From Gammaproteobacteria bacterium (GTDB taxonomy: Bacteria; Pseudomonadota; Gammaproteobacteria; Pseudomonadales; Azotimanducaceae): a stretch of DNA of 64,000 nucleotides. Location of the stretch: assembly GCA_003247835.1 (NCBI GenBank), contig QJYB01000037.1, positions 30,309 to 94,308 of the forward strand. Reading direction: 5' to 3'. The position numbers were made by a program, and so were the translations under genes. The notes beneath the pieces are model-generated. The model ran no database searches, was not told the origin of the DNA, and worked only from the letters and a program-made list of their open reading frames with translations. Below are positions 44,943-52,951 of this stretch, piece after piece. Every line of letters begins with the position of its first letter. The stretch's first letter is position 1.

Positions 44943-47196
44943 GCAGTCGCGTCTCGATCAGATCCACGGCGCGCTCAGCCATCTGGTAGACGTCCGCCAT
45001 CCGACCGAAAGCCACGCCATTCGCTGCGCAGCGGGCGCGGAACGCGCCGTCGCAGACCAGGTGCGCCAGTGCTTCGTTGAGACGCTCCTGGGCGAACGGG
45101 CTCTCGATGAGCACGCCACCGCCGGATTCGGTCACGTATGGCGCGAAGCCGCAGACGTCCGTCGCGATGACCGGCAGCCCGGCGACCAGCGCCTCGATGA
45201 GCACGATCCCGCCGCTCTCCATGTATGCCGGATGCAGCATCACATCCGCACCCTGCAGGAAGCGCGGCACATCGTCCCTGCCCGAGAAGATCCGGAACCG
45301 GTCGGCCACGCCCAGGTCCTCGGCAAGCTTCTGGAACTGCCGGGGGTTGTCCTGACCGATGACAAAGAGCCGGACACGATCCCGCAGCTCTTTAGGCAGT
45401 GCAGCGACGGCGAGCAGCGCCCGATCGACACCCTTGGTGATGAAGCCGGAGCCGATCAGCAGCAGCAGCACATCGTCGTCCGCCAGACCGAACTCACGTC
45501 GGAACTCGCAACGCAGGCGCAGCGACTCCTCGTTCTGCTGACGGTCCCGCGAGATACCGGGTGGCAGGATGTTCAGACGCTCGTCCGGAGTTTCATAGAA
45601 CTTCTGGAACTGGGTCTTCTGCTGTTCGGTGATGAGCAGCACGGTGACGTCGCTGTCCGGCTCGAACACTGCACGCTCGAAGCGCGCAAAGAGCCGGTAG
45701 CGCGGCGTCAGCCGATAGAGCGGCGCGCGAAGCTGCTGAGCCTTTTCCTCGAAGCAGGAGTCCGCCGCGTAGTAGACGTCGAGACCCGGCATCTTGTTGA
45801 AGCCGACCAGGCAATTGACCGGCCTGAGTTTCAGATCATTGTGCACCCAGTCCGCAAAGCGCCGATAGCGTTCGTGATTGGTGAGCGCGACGGCTGGGAC
45901 CTCCACCACGTCGAAACCATCCGGTACCGGGCCTTCCCAGGAAAGGGTGTAAATGCGCACGTCGTAGCCGCGACGCTGACACTCCCTGGCAACACGGAGA
46001 AAGTCCCTCTGCAGACCACCGTACGGAAAGTACTTGAACAGCGCGAACCCGAGCAGCGGGCGCCGCGCCGCCGCAAAGCTCTCCAGGTAGTCAACGGCAG
46101 TATCCGCCAGCGTGAAGAGTTCCGGACGGCACGCCATGGCCATCCCGCGCCTGCGCCATGTCTCACGCAACGGTGAAGTGAGCAGCGTGACGAGCTGCCC
46201 GTTGAAGCGCTCCTGATCGAACGGCAGAGGAGAGAGCAGACCGGCATCCGCTTCCTCGAGGTAGCGTGCATAACCGCAGTTCTGGGTCACCAGCGCCGGC
46301 AGACCCGCAAACATGGCCTCCAGAATCACCATGCCCGCATTTTCGTCGTAGGCAGGCAGCATCAACCCGTCCGCGGAAAACAGAAAACGCGGCACATCAT
46401 CCCGGCCCTCGGTGAAGAAGCGGACCCGATCTGCCACGCCCAGCCGGATCGCCATCCGCCGGAACGGCTCCGCGTTGTCCCGACCGAGAACGAACAGGTG
46501 ACTCCGGTGGTAGAGTGACTCCGGCAGCGCTTTCAGCGCGAGCAGGGCGCGATCGAGTCCTTTCTTGATGAAACCGGAACCGATGAAGAGCAGCAGCAGG
46601 TCATCCGCCGCCAGACCGAACTCTTCGCGGAACGCCGTCCGGATCCCTTTCTGACGGACCTCATCCGGAGCCACGCGGTCGCGCTCGATTCCCGGAGGCA
46701 GCGGGTGGAAGCGATGCCGCTGAGTTCCGTAGTGGCGGATGAAGTACGGTGTCTGCACATCCGAAATGGTCAGGATCTGCGTCTTGACGTGCCGATCGAA
46801 GACCGCCCGCTCGAAGCTGGCGAAGTGCCGGTAGCGCGGCAGCAGGCGGTACAGCGCACCGCGCTGGCTGCGGGCCTTCTCTTCGTAGCAGGAATCCCCG
46901 GCATAGTAGACGTCGAGACCCGGCATCTTGTTCATGCCGATAAGCAGGTCCACCGCATTTTCCCGGACGTGGCCGAGCACGTGTTCAGCGAACCGTTCGT
47001 AGAGCCGATGATTCGACATGGCGGCCAGTTCCACCACGTGCAGCTCCAGGTCATCTTCGGGTAGTGCCGCCTCCCATCGATTCACGTAGATGCGCACCCG
47101 ATGCCCGCGAGCCAGGCAGGCTCTGGCGATCTTCAGGAGATCGCGCTGTATTCCTCCATAGGGGAAGTACTTGTAGATGACGAATGCGAGCTGCAT
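44935..47196 (-). CDS. Tandem WaaG-WaaG glycosyltransferase fusion
   Basis: One uninterrupted frame of 753 codons contains two complete GT4 WaaG-type domains, residues 1-375 and about 380-753, with the join near base 46060. Each has KYFPYGG[IL]QRD at its start and G[MF]NKMPGLDVYYA. Each also has GSGFI[KT]KG (206-212 and 582-589) and the E-x7-E donor motif (Glu285/Glu293 and Glu660/Glu668). WaaG adds the first hexose (glucose or GalN) to heptose II. Normal WaaG has about 370 residues, so this is a duplication and fusion, not a frameshift. Both copies keep the catalytic glutamates and look active. Sugar identity is unknown. Gene position equals waaG of Pseudomonas. Confidence 0.93.
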   Translation of the reverse strand: MQLAFVIYKYFPYGGIQRDLLKIARACLARGHRVRIYVNRWEAALPEDDLELHVVELAAMSNHRLYERFAEHVLGHVRENAVDLLIGMNKMPGLDVYYAGDSCYEEKARSQRGALYRLLPRYRHFASFERAVFDRHVKTQILTISDVQTPYFIRHYGTQRHRFHPLPPGIERDRVAPDEVRQKGIRTAFREEFGLAADDLLLLFIGSGFIKKGLDRALLALKALPESLYHRSHLFVLGRDNAEPFRRMAIRLGVADRVRFFTEGRDDVPRFLFSADGLMLPAYDENAGMVILEAMFAGLPALVTQNCGYARYLEEADAGLLSPLPFDQERFNGQLVTLLTSPLRETWRRRGMAMACRPELFTLADTAVDYLESFAAARRPLLGFALFKYFPYGGLQRDFLRVARECQRRGYDVRIYTLSWEGPVPDGFDVVEVPAVALTNHERYRRFADWVHNDLKLRPVNCLVGFNKMPGLDVYYAADSCFEEKAQQLRAPLYRLTPRYRLFARFERAVFEPDSDVTVLLITEQQKTQFQKFYETPDERLNILPPGISRDRQQNEESLRLRCEFRREFGLADDDVLLLLIGSGFITKGVDRALLAVAALPKELRDRVRLFVIGQDNPRQFQKLAEDLGVADRFRIFSGRDDVPRFLQGADVMLHPAYMESGGIVLIEALVAGLPVIATDVCGFAPYVTESGGGVLIESPFAQERLNEALAHLVCDGAFRARCAANGVAFGRMADVYQMAERAVDLIETRLHG

Positions 47197-48225
47197 CTAT
47201 TCCGGCCGTTCCAGCAGCCTCACCGTTTCTTCCCTGACCCGTTCGGGCGGAAGCAGAGCATAACAAGGCGGAGAGACAGCCTCACCCTGCCAGCAGACCG
47301 GCTCTCCGCGGTACCGGCAGTCACGGCTCAGGCACGGTGCGCAGGGCAGCTGCGACTGCAGGCTCCGCACCCTGGCACCCCGCACGCCGGTGCGGACGGC
47401 ACTGGTGCTGCCGTAGAGGACCACCGTCGGCACCCCCAGCGCACCTGCGAGATGGGCCAGCCCGGAATCCACACCGACCACCAGGCCGGCACCGGCCAGG
47501 CGACGGCCGACGTCAGCAAGGGACATGGCATCGAGTACCCGGATCCCCGGCACCTCCGCCGCAATGGATAGCGCGCGGCGATGCTCACGGGCATTGCCCC
47601 AGGGAATCTCCACCAGCCAGCCGTCGCGGGCGAGATCCATCGCCAGTGACCGCCACATGTCCGCCGGCCAGTGCTTGCTGGCCCAGGTGGTGCCGTGGAG
47701 CAGCAGGCAGCGCCGTTCAGCGCGCTCATCCGGTTGCAGATGCAACCCGAAATCCGGCGCGGACGCTGGGCAGGCATAGCCGAAGACGCCGGCGAACAGC
47801 GCGCGCAGCCGATCCACCGCATGCCCGCCACGGGCGACGCCGACCCGCCGCTGGTAGGCGAAGGCGGCAGCCGGCTCCCGGGCGGACGTGAAGCCGAATC
47901 CGGCGCGCTGCCGTGCGCGGGACAGCCTCGTCACCACCGCGCTCTTATAGAGACCCTGGGCATCGAGCACCAGGTCATAGTTCTCACCGCGCAGCGTGCG
48001 GACGAAGCCGGCCAGCGAGTGGCGCTCCGCAAGCACGTGGCGCCGCCATCGTCGCCAGGCTATGGGGAGCACCTTGTGAACTCCGGGATGCCAGCCGGGG
48101 ATGGCTGCAAATGCCTCCTCGACCACCCAGTCGAAGTGGATGCCGTGCCCGGCCGCATCGGATACCGCGGGCAAGGCATGCACGACGTCTCCGAGGGACG
48201 ACATCTTCACCAGCAGCACGCGCAT
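47197..48225 (-). CDS. waaC: Lipopolysaccharide heptosyltransferase I
   Basis: WaaC adds the first L-glycero-D-manno-heptose to Kdo. The start is ATG 48225 (MRVLLVKMSSLGDVVHALPA), two bases after the waaF stop, giving 342 residues of GT9 fold. The N-terminal Asp13 (SLGDVVH) is the usual catalytic residue. GTTWASKHWP and GVDSGLAHLAGALGVPTVVLYG match the donor-binding half. The C-terminus is Cys-rich (SQLPCAPCLSRDC), which is common in this enzyme. Confidence 0.96.
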   Translation of the reverse strand: MRVLLVKMSSLGDVVHALPAVSDAAGHGIHFDWVVEEAFAAIPGWHPGVHKVLPIAWRRWRRHVLAERHSLAGFVRTLRGENYDLVLDAQGLYKSAVVTRLSRARQRAGFGFTSAREPAAAFAYQRRVGVARGGHAVDRLRALFAGVFGYACPASAPDFGLHLQPDERAERRCLLLHGTTWASKHWPADMWRSLAMDLARDGWLVEIPWGNAREHRRALSIAAEVPGIRVLDAMSLADVGRRLAGAGLVVGVDSGLAHLAGALGVPTVVLYGSTSAVRTGVRGARVRSLQSQLPCAPCLSRDCRYRGEPVCWQGEAVSPPCYALLPPERVREETVRLLERPE

Positions 48226-48227
48226 GG

Positions 48228-49214
48228 TCAGAGCACCTCGATCACGCGTTCCGGAGCGAGCCTGGCCAGGCAGTCCAGATGGCCCAGGGGGCATTCGCGC
48301 TCGAAGCAGGGGCTGCAGGGAACCGGATTGGTGACGACCTGCGCCCGCGCGCCGAGCGGCGGCGTGAAGTCGGGGGAAGTGGAGCCGAACACGGCCACCA
48401 CCGGCCGGTCGAGCGCGCAGGCGACGTGCATGAGGCCCGAGTCGTTGCAGACCACCCGGTCCGCCAGCGACAGGAGATCAACCGCGTCGAGGAGCCGGGT
48501 GCGACCCGCCAGATTGACCAGTCCGCGCGGCACCTGCGCCTCTATCTCCCGGCAGGCCGGCGCATCACCCGGAGAGCCGAGAAGCCATACCTGACGTCCC
48601 GCGGCGACCTCATGACGGGCCACGGCGGCATAATGTGCCGGCGGCCAGCGTTTTGCCGGACCGAATTCCGCGCCCGGGCAGAGAACGGTCACGCCCGACG
48701 CTACCAGACCGAGCTCGCGGACCAGGGCCTGCGCACGCGCAGGATCCGCCGACAGCCGGGGTTCGGGATAGGGCCGGGGCAGCGTCTCACCAGGTGGCAG
48801 CGCGAGGGCCATGAAACGCTCGATCATGAGCGGGTACCGATCCGGGTCCAGTCGCCGCCTGTCGTTGAGCAGCACGAATCGGGATTCGCCATGCCAGCCC
48901 GTCCGCTTCGGCACATGAGCCCAATATGGAACCAGAGCCGACTTGAAGCTGTTGGGGAGCACGATGGCCTGCCCGTAGTCCTCCCGTGCCAGCGACGACG
49001 CCAGCGTCCGGCGCTTGCCGAGACCAAGCTCGCCATGCCCGGCCTCCAGCGTCCAGCACTTTGTCACCCCTGGCATGCGCCCGGCGAGCGGTGCCGTCGC
49101 CGGTGGCGCCACCATGTCGATACGGCACTGAGCATCGCGGGCGAGCAGGCTGACGAGCGTGTGAGCCATCACCATGTCACCCACCCAGGCGGGCGCTACG
49201 ACGAGGATATTCAT
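48228..49214 (-). CDS. waaF: Lipopolysaccharide heptosyltransferase II
   Basis: WaaF adds the second heptose to the first. The 328-residue GT9 protein starts at ATG 49214 (MNILVVAPAWVGDMVMAHTL); the preceding codon is GTG and could also initiate. CPGAEFGPAKRWPPAHYA and CNDSGLMHVACALDRPVVAVFG are the family's donor-binding motifs. The C-terminal SPCFERECPLGHLDCL is typical. It heads the LPS core operon waaF-waaC-WaaG tandem-waaP, about 50 bases after ilvE ends. Confidence 0.96.
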   Translation of the reverse strand: MNILVVAPAWVGDMVMAHTLVSLLARDAQCRIDMVAPPATAPLAGRMPGVTKCWTLEAGHGELGLGKRRTLASSLAREDYGQAIVLPNSFKSALVPYWAHVPKRTGWHGESRFVLLNDRRRLDPDRYPLMIERFMALALPPGETLPRPYPEPRLSADPARAQALVRELGLVASGVTVLCPGAEFGPAKRWPPAHYAAVARHEVAAGRQVWLLGSPGDAPACREIEAQVPRGLVNLAGRTRLLDAVDLLSLADRVVCNDSGLMHVACALDRPVVAVFGSTSPDFTPPLGARAQVVTNPVPCSPCFERECPLGHLDCLARLAPERVIEVL

Positions 49215-49263
49215 CACACGGGCTCCGGCTCCGGGATGACGCGCTTCGCCATCCGCCGGCAGG

Positions 49264-50196
49264 TCAGCCGCCGCCGACCGGCGTCAGCCACTCCGGGTAG
49301 GTATTGCGCTGCCCCCGGACCTGATCGAAGTACACGGACTGCAGTCGCTCGGTGATGGGGCCACGGGCGCCGGTGCCGATGCGCCTGCCGTCCAGCTCGC
49401 GGATCGGCAGCACCTCCGCCGCGGTACCGGTGAAGAACGCCTCGTCGGCGATGTAGACCTCGTCCCTGGTAATGCGCCGCTCCTCCACCGTCAGGCCCTC
49501 GTCCCGGGCCAGTGTCAGCACCGTGTCACGAGTGATACCGGCGAGGCATGAGGTGAGCTCCGGCGTATGCACCACGCCGTCCCGCACCACAAAGACGTTC
49601 TCGCCCGTACCCTCCGAGACGTAGCCTTCGTTGTCGAGCATGAGGGCCTCGTCGCACCCCGAATCCAGCGCTTCATGGAGGGCCAGAATGGAATTGATGT
49701 AGTTGCCGTTCGACTTGGCCTTGCACATGGTGATGTTGACGTGGTGCCGGGTGTAGGAAGACGTGCGCACACGGATCCCCACCTCACGGCTCTCCGGGTC
49801 CATGTAGTTCGGCCATGGCCAGGCGGCAACAACCAGGTTCACCGAGAGTCCCTTGGCCCTGAGTCCCATGGCTTCGGCGCCCAGATAGACCATCGGTCGC
49901 AGATAGCCTTCCTTGAGCTCGTTGGCGGCGAATACCTCACGTTGCGCGGCACTGACTTCTGCCGGTGTGAAGGGAATTTCCAGGTCCAGGATGTGCGCGG
50001 AATCGAACAGCCTGCGCGTGTGCTCGTCGAGCCTGAAGATACATGGACCACGGGGCGTGTCGTACGCACGAACCCCTTCGAACACACCGACACCATAGTG
50101 CAGGGTGTGGGTCAGGACATGGACCTTGGCCTCGCGCCAGGGAACGAGCTTGCCGTTCTGCCAGATCCAGCCGTCGCGATCAGACAAATTCTCCAT
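49264..50196 (-). CDS. ilvE: Branched-chain amino acid aminotransferase
   Basis: IlvE is the PLP enzyme that makes or degrades leucine, isoleucine and valine. The 310-residue protein has the fold type IV signatures FEGVRAYDTPRGP and ARLDEHTRRL-like region. The PLP lysine is in KAKSNGNYINSI, followed by ALMLDNEGYVSEGTGENVFV. It overlaps the glnE stop by 17 bases. ilvD, a step earlier in the same pathway, is encoded at 56.5 kb on the other strand. Confidence 0.96.
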   Translation of the reverse strand: MENLSDRDGWIWQNGKLVPWREAKVHVLTHTLHYGVGVFEGVRAYDTPRGPCIFRLDEHTRRLFDSAHILDLEIPFTPAEVSAAQREVFAANELKEGYLRPMVYLGAEAMGLRAKGLSVNLVVAAWPWPNYMDPESREVGIRVRTSSYTRHHVNITMCKAKSNGNYINSILALHEALDSGCDEALMLDNEGYVSEGTGENVFVVRDGVVHTPELTSCLAGITRDTVLTLARDEGLTVEERRITRDEVYIADEAFFTGTAAEVLPIRELDGRRIGTGARGPITERLQSVYFDQVRGQRNTYPEWLTPVGGG

Positions 50197-52951
50197 CTTC
50201 GAACACGCTATTCCAGATTGCCTTAACGTCGTCCCGATAGCGCGACAGCGTCAGCGCCGCCCGCTCGGTGTCCGGGATGTCCAGCACGCTGCGGTGCCAT
50301 TCGGCGCGCAGCGCCAGATACGCCTCCTTCAGCCGGGACGCGGCACCCCGGGGCAGCAGCTCCGCCGAATCCACGGCGTCGAGGATACGGACGTTGTCCG
50401 TGTATTCCGAGAGCGCGGGGTGATGGTGAGCATGAGCCAGAACGAGGTATTGCACCACAAATTCGATATCGACGATACCGCCGGTCCCGCGTTTCAGGTC
50501 CACAGAGGCCTCGCCTGCCGGTAACTGGGCACGCATGCGGGCACGCATGTCGCGAACGGCCTGCGCGAGCTCTGCCGTGTCCCGTGGCTGACCGAGCAGT
50601 GTCCGTCGCAGCCTCATGAATCTTTCCGCCAACTCCGGATCTCCCGCCACCGGCCGGGCCCGCACCAGCGCCTGATGCTCCCACACCCAGGCCTGCCGTT
50701 GCTGGTACTCCTCGAACGCGGCCAGGGACGACACCATGGTGCCCGCATTGCCCGACGGCCGCAGACGGGTATCGATCTCGTAGAGCGTGCCGTTGTAGGT
50801 GGGCGCCGTCAGCACGTGCAGCAGTCGGCGCACCACCCTGTGCAGGAACTGCGCCGCGCTGTCCGGCAGGTCGTGCAGGAACACCAGATCCAGATCCGAT
50901 CCCGGTCCGAGCTCGATGCCACCGAGCTTTCCGTAGCCGACGATCAGAAACGGGCGGTCGGCCGCGTACTGCGGAAAGCGATCCAGGTTATCGTTCCAGG
51001 CGAGGGTGAGGGCTTCGCCGAGCACCGCCTCCGCGAGCCACGTCAGGGCATCACTCACCTTCATCAGCGGCAGCGTGCCCTTGAGCTCGGCCAGCGCCAC
51101 GTTGAACACGTGATGGCTCTTGAACTCGCGCAGGATCTCGAGCGAACGCTCGAAGTCCACGGCACGACCGGCCAGCTCGGCGCGTAACGCTCGGGTAAGG
51201 GAATCACGGTCCGGCGCCCGGGTCAGCAGTTTCTCGCCGAGCAGGGAATCGAAAAAGGCGGGATGCTCGGTCAGGCAGTCGGTCAGCCACAGACTGGTCG
51301 TCACCAGCTCGACGAAGTGCTGCCGCGCCCGGGGATTCTCCTTGAGCAGTGCCAGATAGGCCGAACGTCGGAGCACCGCTCGAATGACCGGCATGACCCG
51401 ACTCAGGGCCAGGTCCGGATCGGCGGTCTTGAGCACGTCCTCGATGAGTCCGGGCATGAGGGCGTCGAGGCGGTTCCTCGCTTCGGCCGATACCGAACCC
51501 CTGTCCCTCGCCGTCTGCAGCGTGCGGAGGATGTCACGGGCGTCTTCCGGCTGGCGGAACCCCGCTGCTTCGAGTCGCCCGGTGTCATCGACAGCGGTCC
51601 AGATCCGCCGTCCGAGGGACGCAGGATCCGCCGTATCGCCGAGCAGCTCGTCGAACACGCCGGCAATCGCATCCCGGTGACCATCGAGGGCGGTGAGGAA
51701 GGCCGCGTAGCTCTCCTGCCCCATGCAAGCCGCGAGGCGTGCGCGGGACAGCGCACCCTCAGGCAGCCGCTGGGTCTGGCGGTCGGCTTCCGCCTGGAGG
51801 CTGTGCTCGGTGTCGCGCAGGAACCGGTATCCGGATTCGAGGACACGGGCCTGGGCGTCCGTCAGATGGCCGAGAGCAGGCAGTGCGGCCAGCACGTCGA
51901 GCAGCTTCTGGGAACGCAGCTCCCGCTCGCGCCCGCCCCAGATCATCTGCTGCATCTGCACGCTGAACTCCACGTCACGGATGCCGCCACGACCCAGCTT
52001 CACGTCCTCCGGGTGCTGTCGATCGGCCACCAGTCGTGCCTTCATGTCGCGAAGCGCATCGATGGCGCCGAAGTCCAGATAGCGGCGGTAGACGAACGGC
52101 GAGAGATCGTCGAGCAGCAGCCGACCCTCGTCGGCATCACCCGCACAGGGTCGCGCCTTCATCAGGGCGTACCGTTCCCAGTCCCGACCCTGCGTGGCGT
52201 AGTAGTCCTCTACCCCCGCAAAGTCCATGGCAAGCGGTCCGCTGGCGCCGAACGGGCGCAGCCGCATGTCCACACGGAAGACGAAGCCGTCCTGAGTCAC
52301 CGCATCCAGCGCAGCAATGAGCTGCTGGCCGAGACGAACGAAAAACTGCTGGTTGAGCTCGCCGCCCGCCGCACCGCCGGTCTGTGGCTGCGTCCTGCCC
52401 CGCTCGGGGAAGCAGAACATGAGATCCACATCCGAGGAAAGGTTGAGCTCACCAGCGCCCAGCTTGCCGAGAGCAATGACCACCAGGCGCTGCTCGGCGC
52501 CGGAGTGCTCGCCCACGGGCGTGCCCCGGGTACTGCACAGCCAGGCGTACAGCCGGTCGAGCGCAGCGCCGATCAGCGTATCGGCGAGCAGTGAGCTTGC
52601 GGCCGTGGTCTCCTCCAGGGACGCGACGCCCAGGCAGTGCCGCCACACCATCCAGAGCTGAAACCGTTGCCGAACGTCCCTGAGCGACCGCTGCAGCGAC
52701 GCCAAGTCGCGGACGTCTACAAAGGCGCGTTCGAGCTCGGTCCGCAGCACCGCCGGCTCGGCCGGTCGGGAAAAAGCGTGGGTGTGGAGGGCTTCGAGAA
52801 ACCACCCGGACTGCCGGTGCGCGGCAGTCTGGGCGAAATCCGACAGAGCAAAGACACGGAGGGCATCACCCAACCGATCCGGCGGCAGTCCACCGAAGGA
52901 TTCCGCCGCTCTGCGACCTGCCGCCTCCAGGTCTGCGGGGAGGCCGCTCAA
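50180..52951 (-). CDS. glnE: Bifunctional glutamine synthetase adenylyltransferase/adenylyl-removing enzyme
   Basis: GlnE adds AMP to glutamine synthetase or removes it in response to PII. The 923-residue protein carries two nucleotidyltransferase domains. The N-terminal adenylyl-remover (LGKLGAGELNLSSDVDLMF, about 161-179) has Asp174/Asp176. The C-terminal adenylyltransferase (GYGKLGGIELGPGSDLDLVF, about 672-691) also has both metal aspartates, so both activities should be intact. Linker and regulatory helices lie between them. It lies 4 bases inside the end of the GspE/PilB-type gene, so they are likely co-transcribed. Confidence 0.97.
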   Translation of the reverse strand: MSGLPADLEAAGRRAAESFGGLPPDRLGDALRVFALSDFAQTAAHRQSGWFLEALHTHAFSRPAEPAVLRTELERAFVDVRDLASLQRSLRDVRQRFQLWMVWRHCLGVASLEETTAASSLLADTLIGAALDRLYAWLCSTRGTPVGEHSGAEQRLVVIALGKLGAGELNLSSDVDLMFCFPERGRTQPQTGGAAGGELNQQFFVRLGQQLIAALDAVTQDGFVFRVDMRLRPFGASGPLAMDFAGVEDYYATQGRDWERYALMKARPCAGDADEGRLLLDDLSPFVYRRYLDFGAIDALRDMKARLVADRQHPEDVKLGRGGIRDVEFSVQMQQMIWGGRERELRSQKLLDVLAALPALGHLTDAQARVLESGYRFLRDTEHSLQAEADRQTQRLPEGALSRARLAACMGQESYAAFLTALDGHRDAIAGVFDELLGDTADPASLGRRIWTAVDDTGRLEAAGFRQPEDARDILRTLQTARDRGSVSAEARNRLDALMPGLIEDVLKTADPDLALSRVMPVIRAVLRRSAYLALLKENPRARQHFVELVTTSLWLTDCLTEHPAFFDSLLGEKLLTRAPDRDSLTRALRAELAGRAVDFERSLEILREFKSHHVFNVALAELKGTLPLMKVSDALTWLAEAVLGEALTLAWNDNLDRFPQYAADRPFLIVGYGKLGGIELGPGSDLDLVFLHDLPDSAAQFLHRVVRRLLHVLTAPTYNGTLYEIDTRLRPSGNAGTMVSSLAAFEEYQQRQAWVWEHQALVRARPVAGDPELAERFMRLRRTLLGQPRDTAELAQAVRDMRARMRAQLPAGEASVDLKRGTGGIVDIEFVVQYLVLAHAHHHPALSEYTDNVRILDAVDSAELLPRGAASRLKEAYLALRAEWHRSVLDIPDTERAALTLSRYRDDVKAIWNSVFEDGEFV

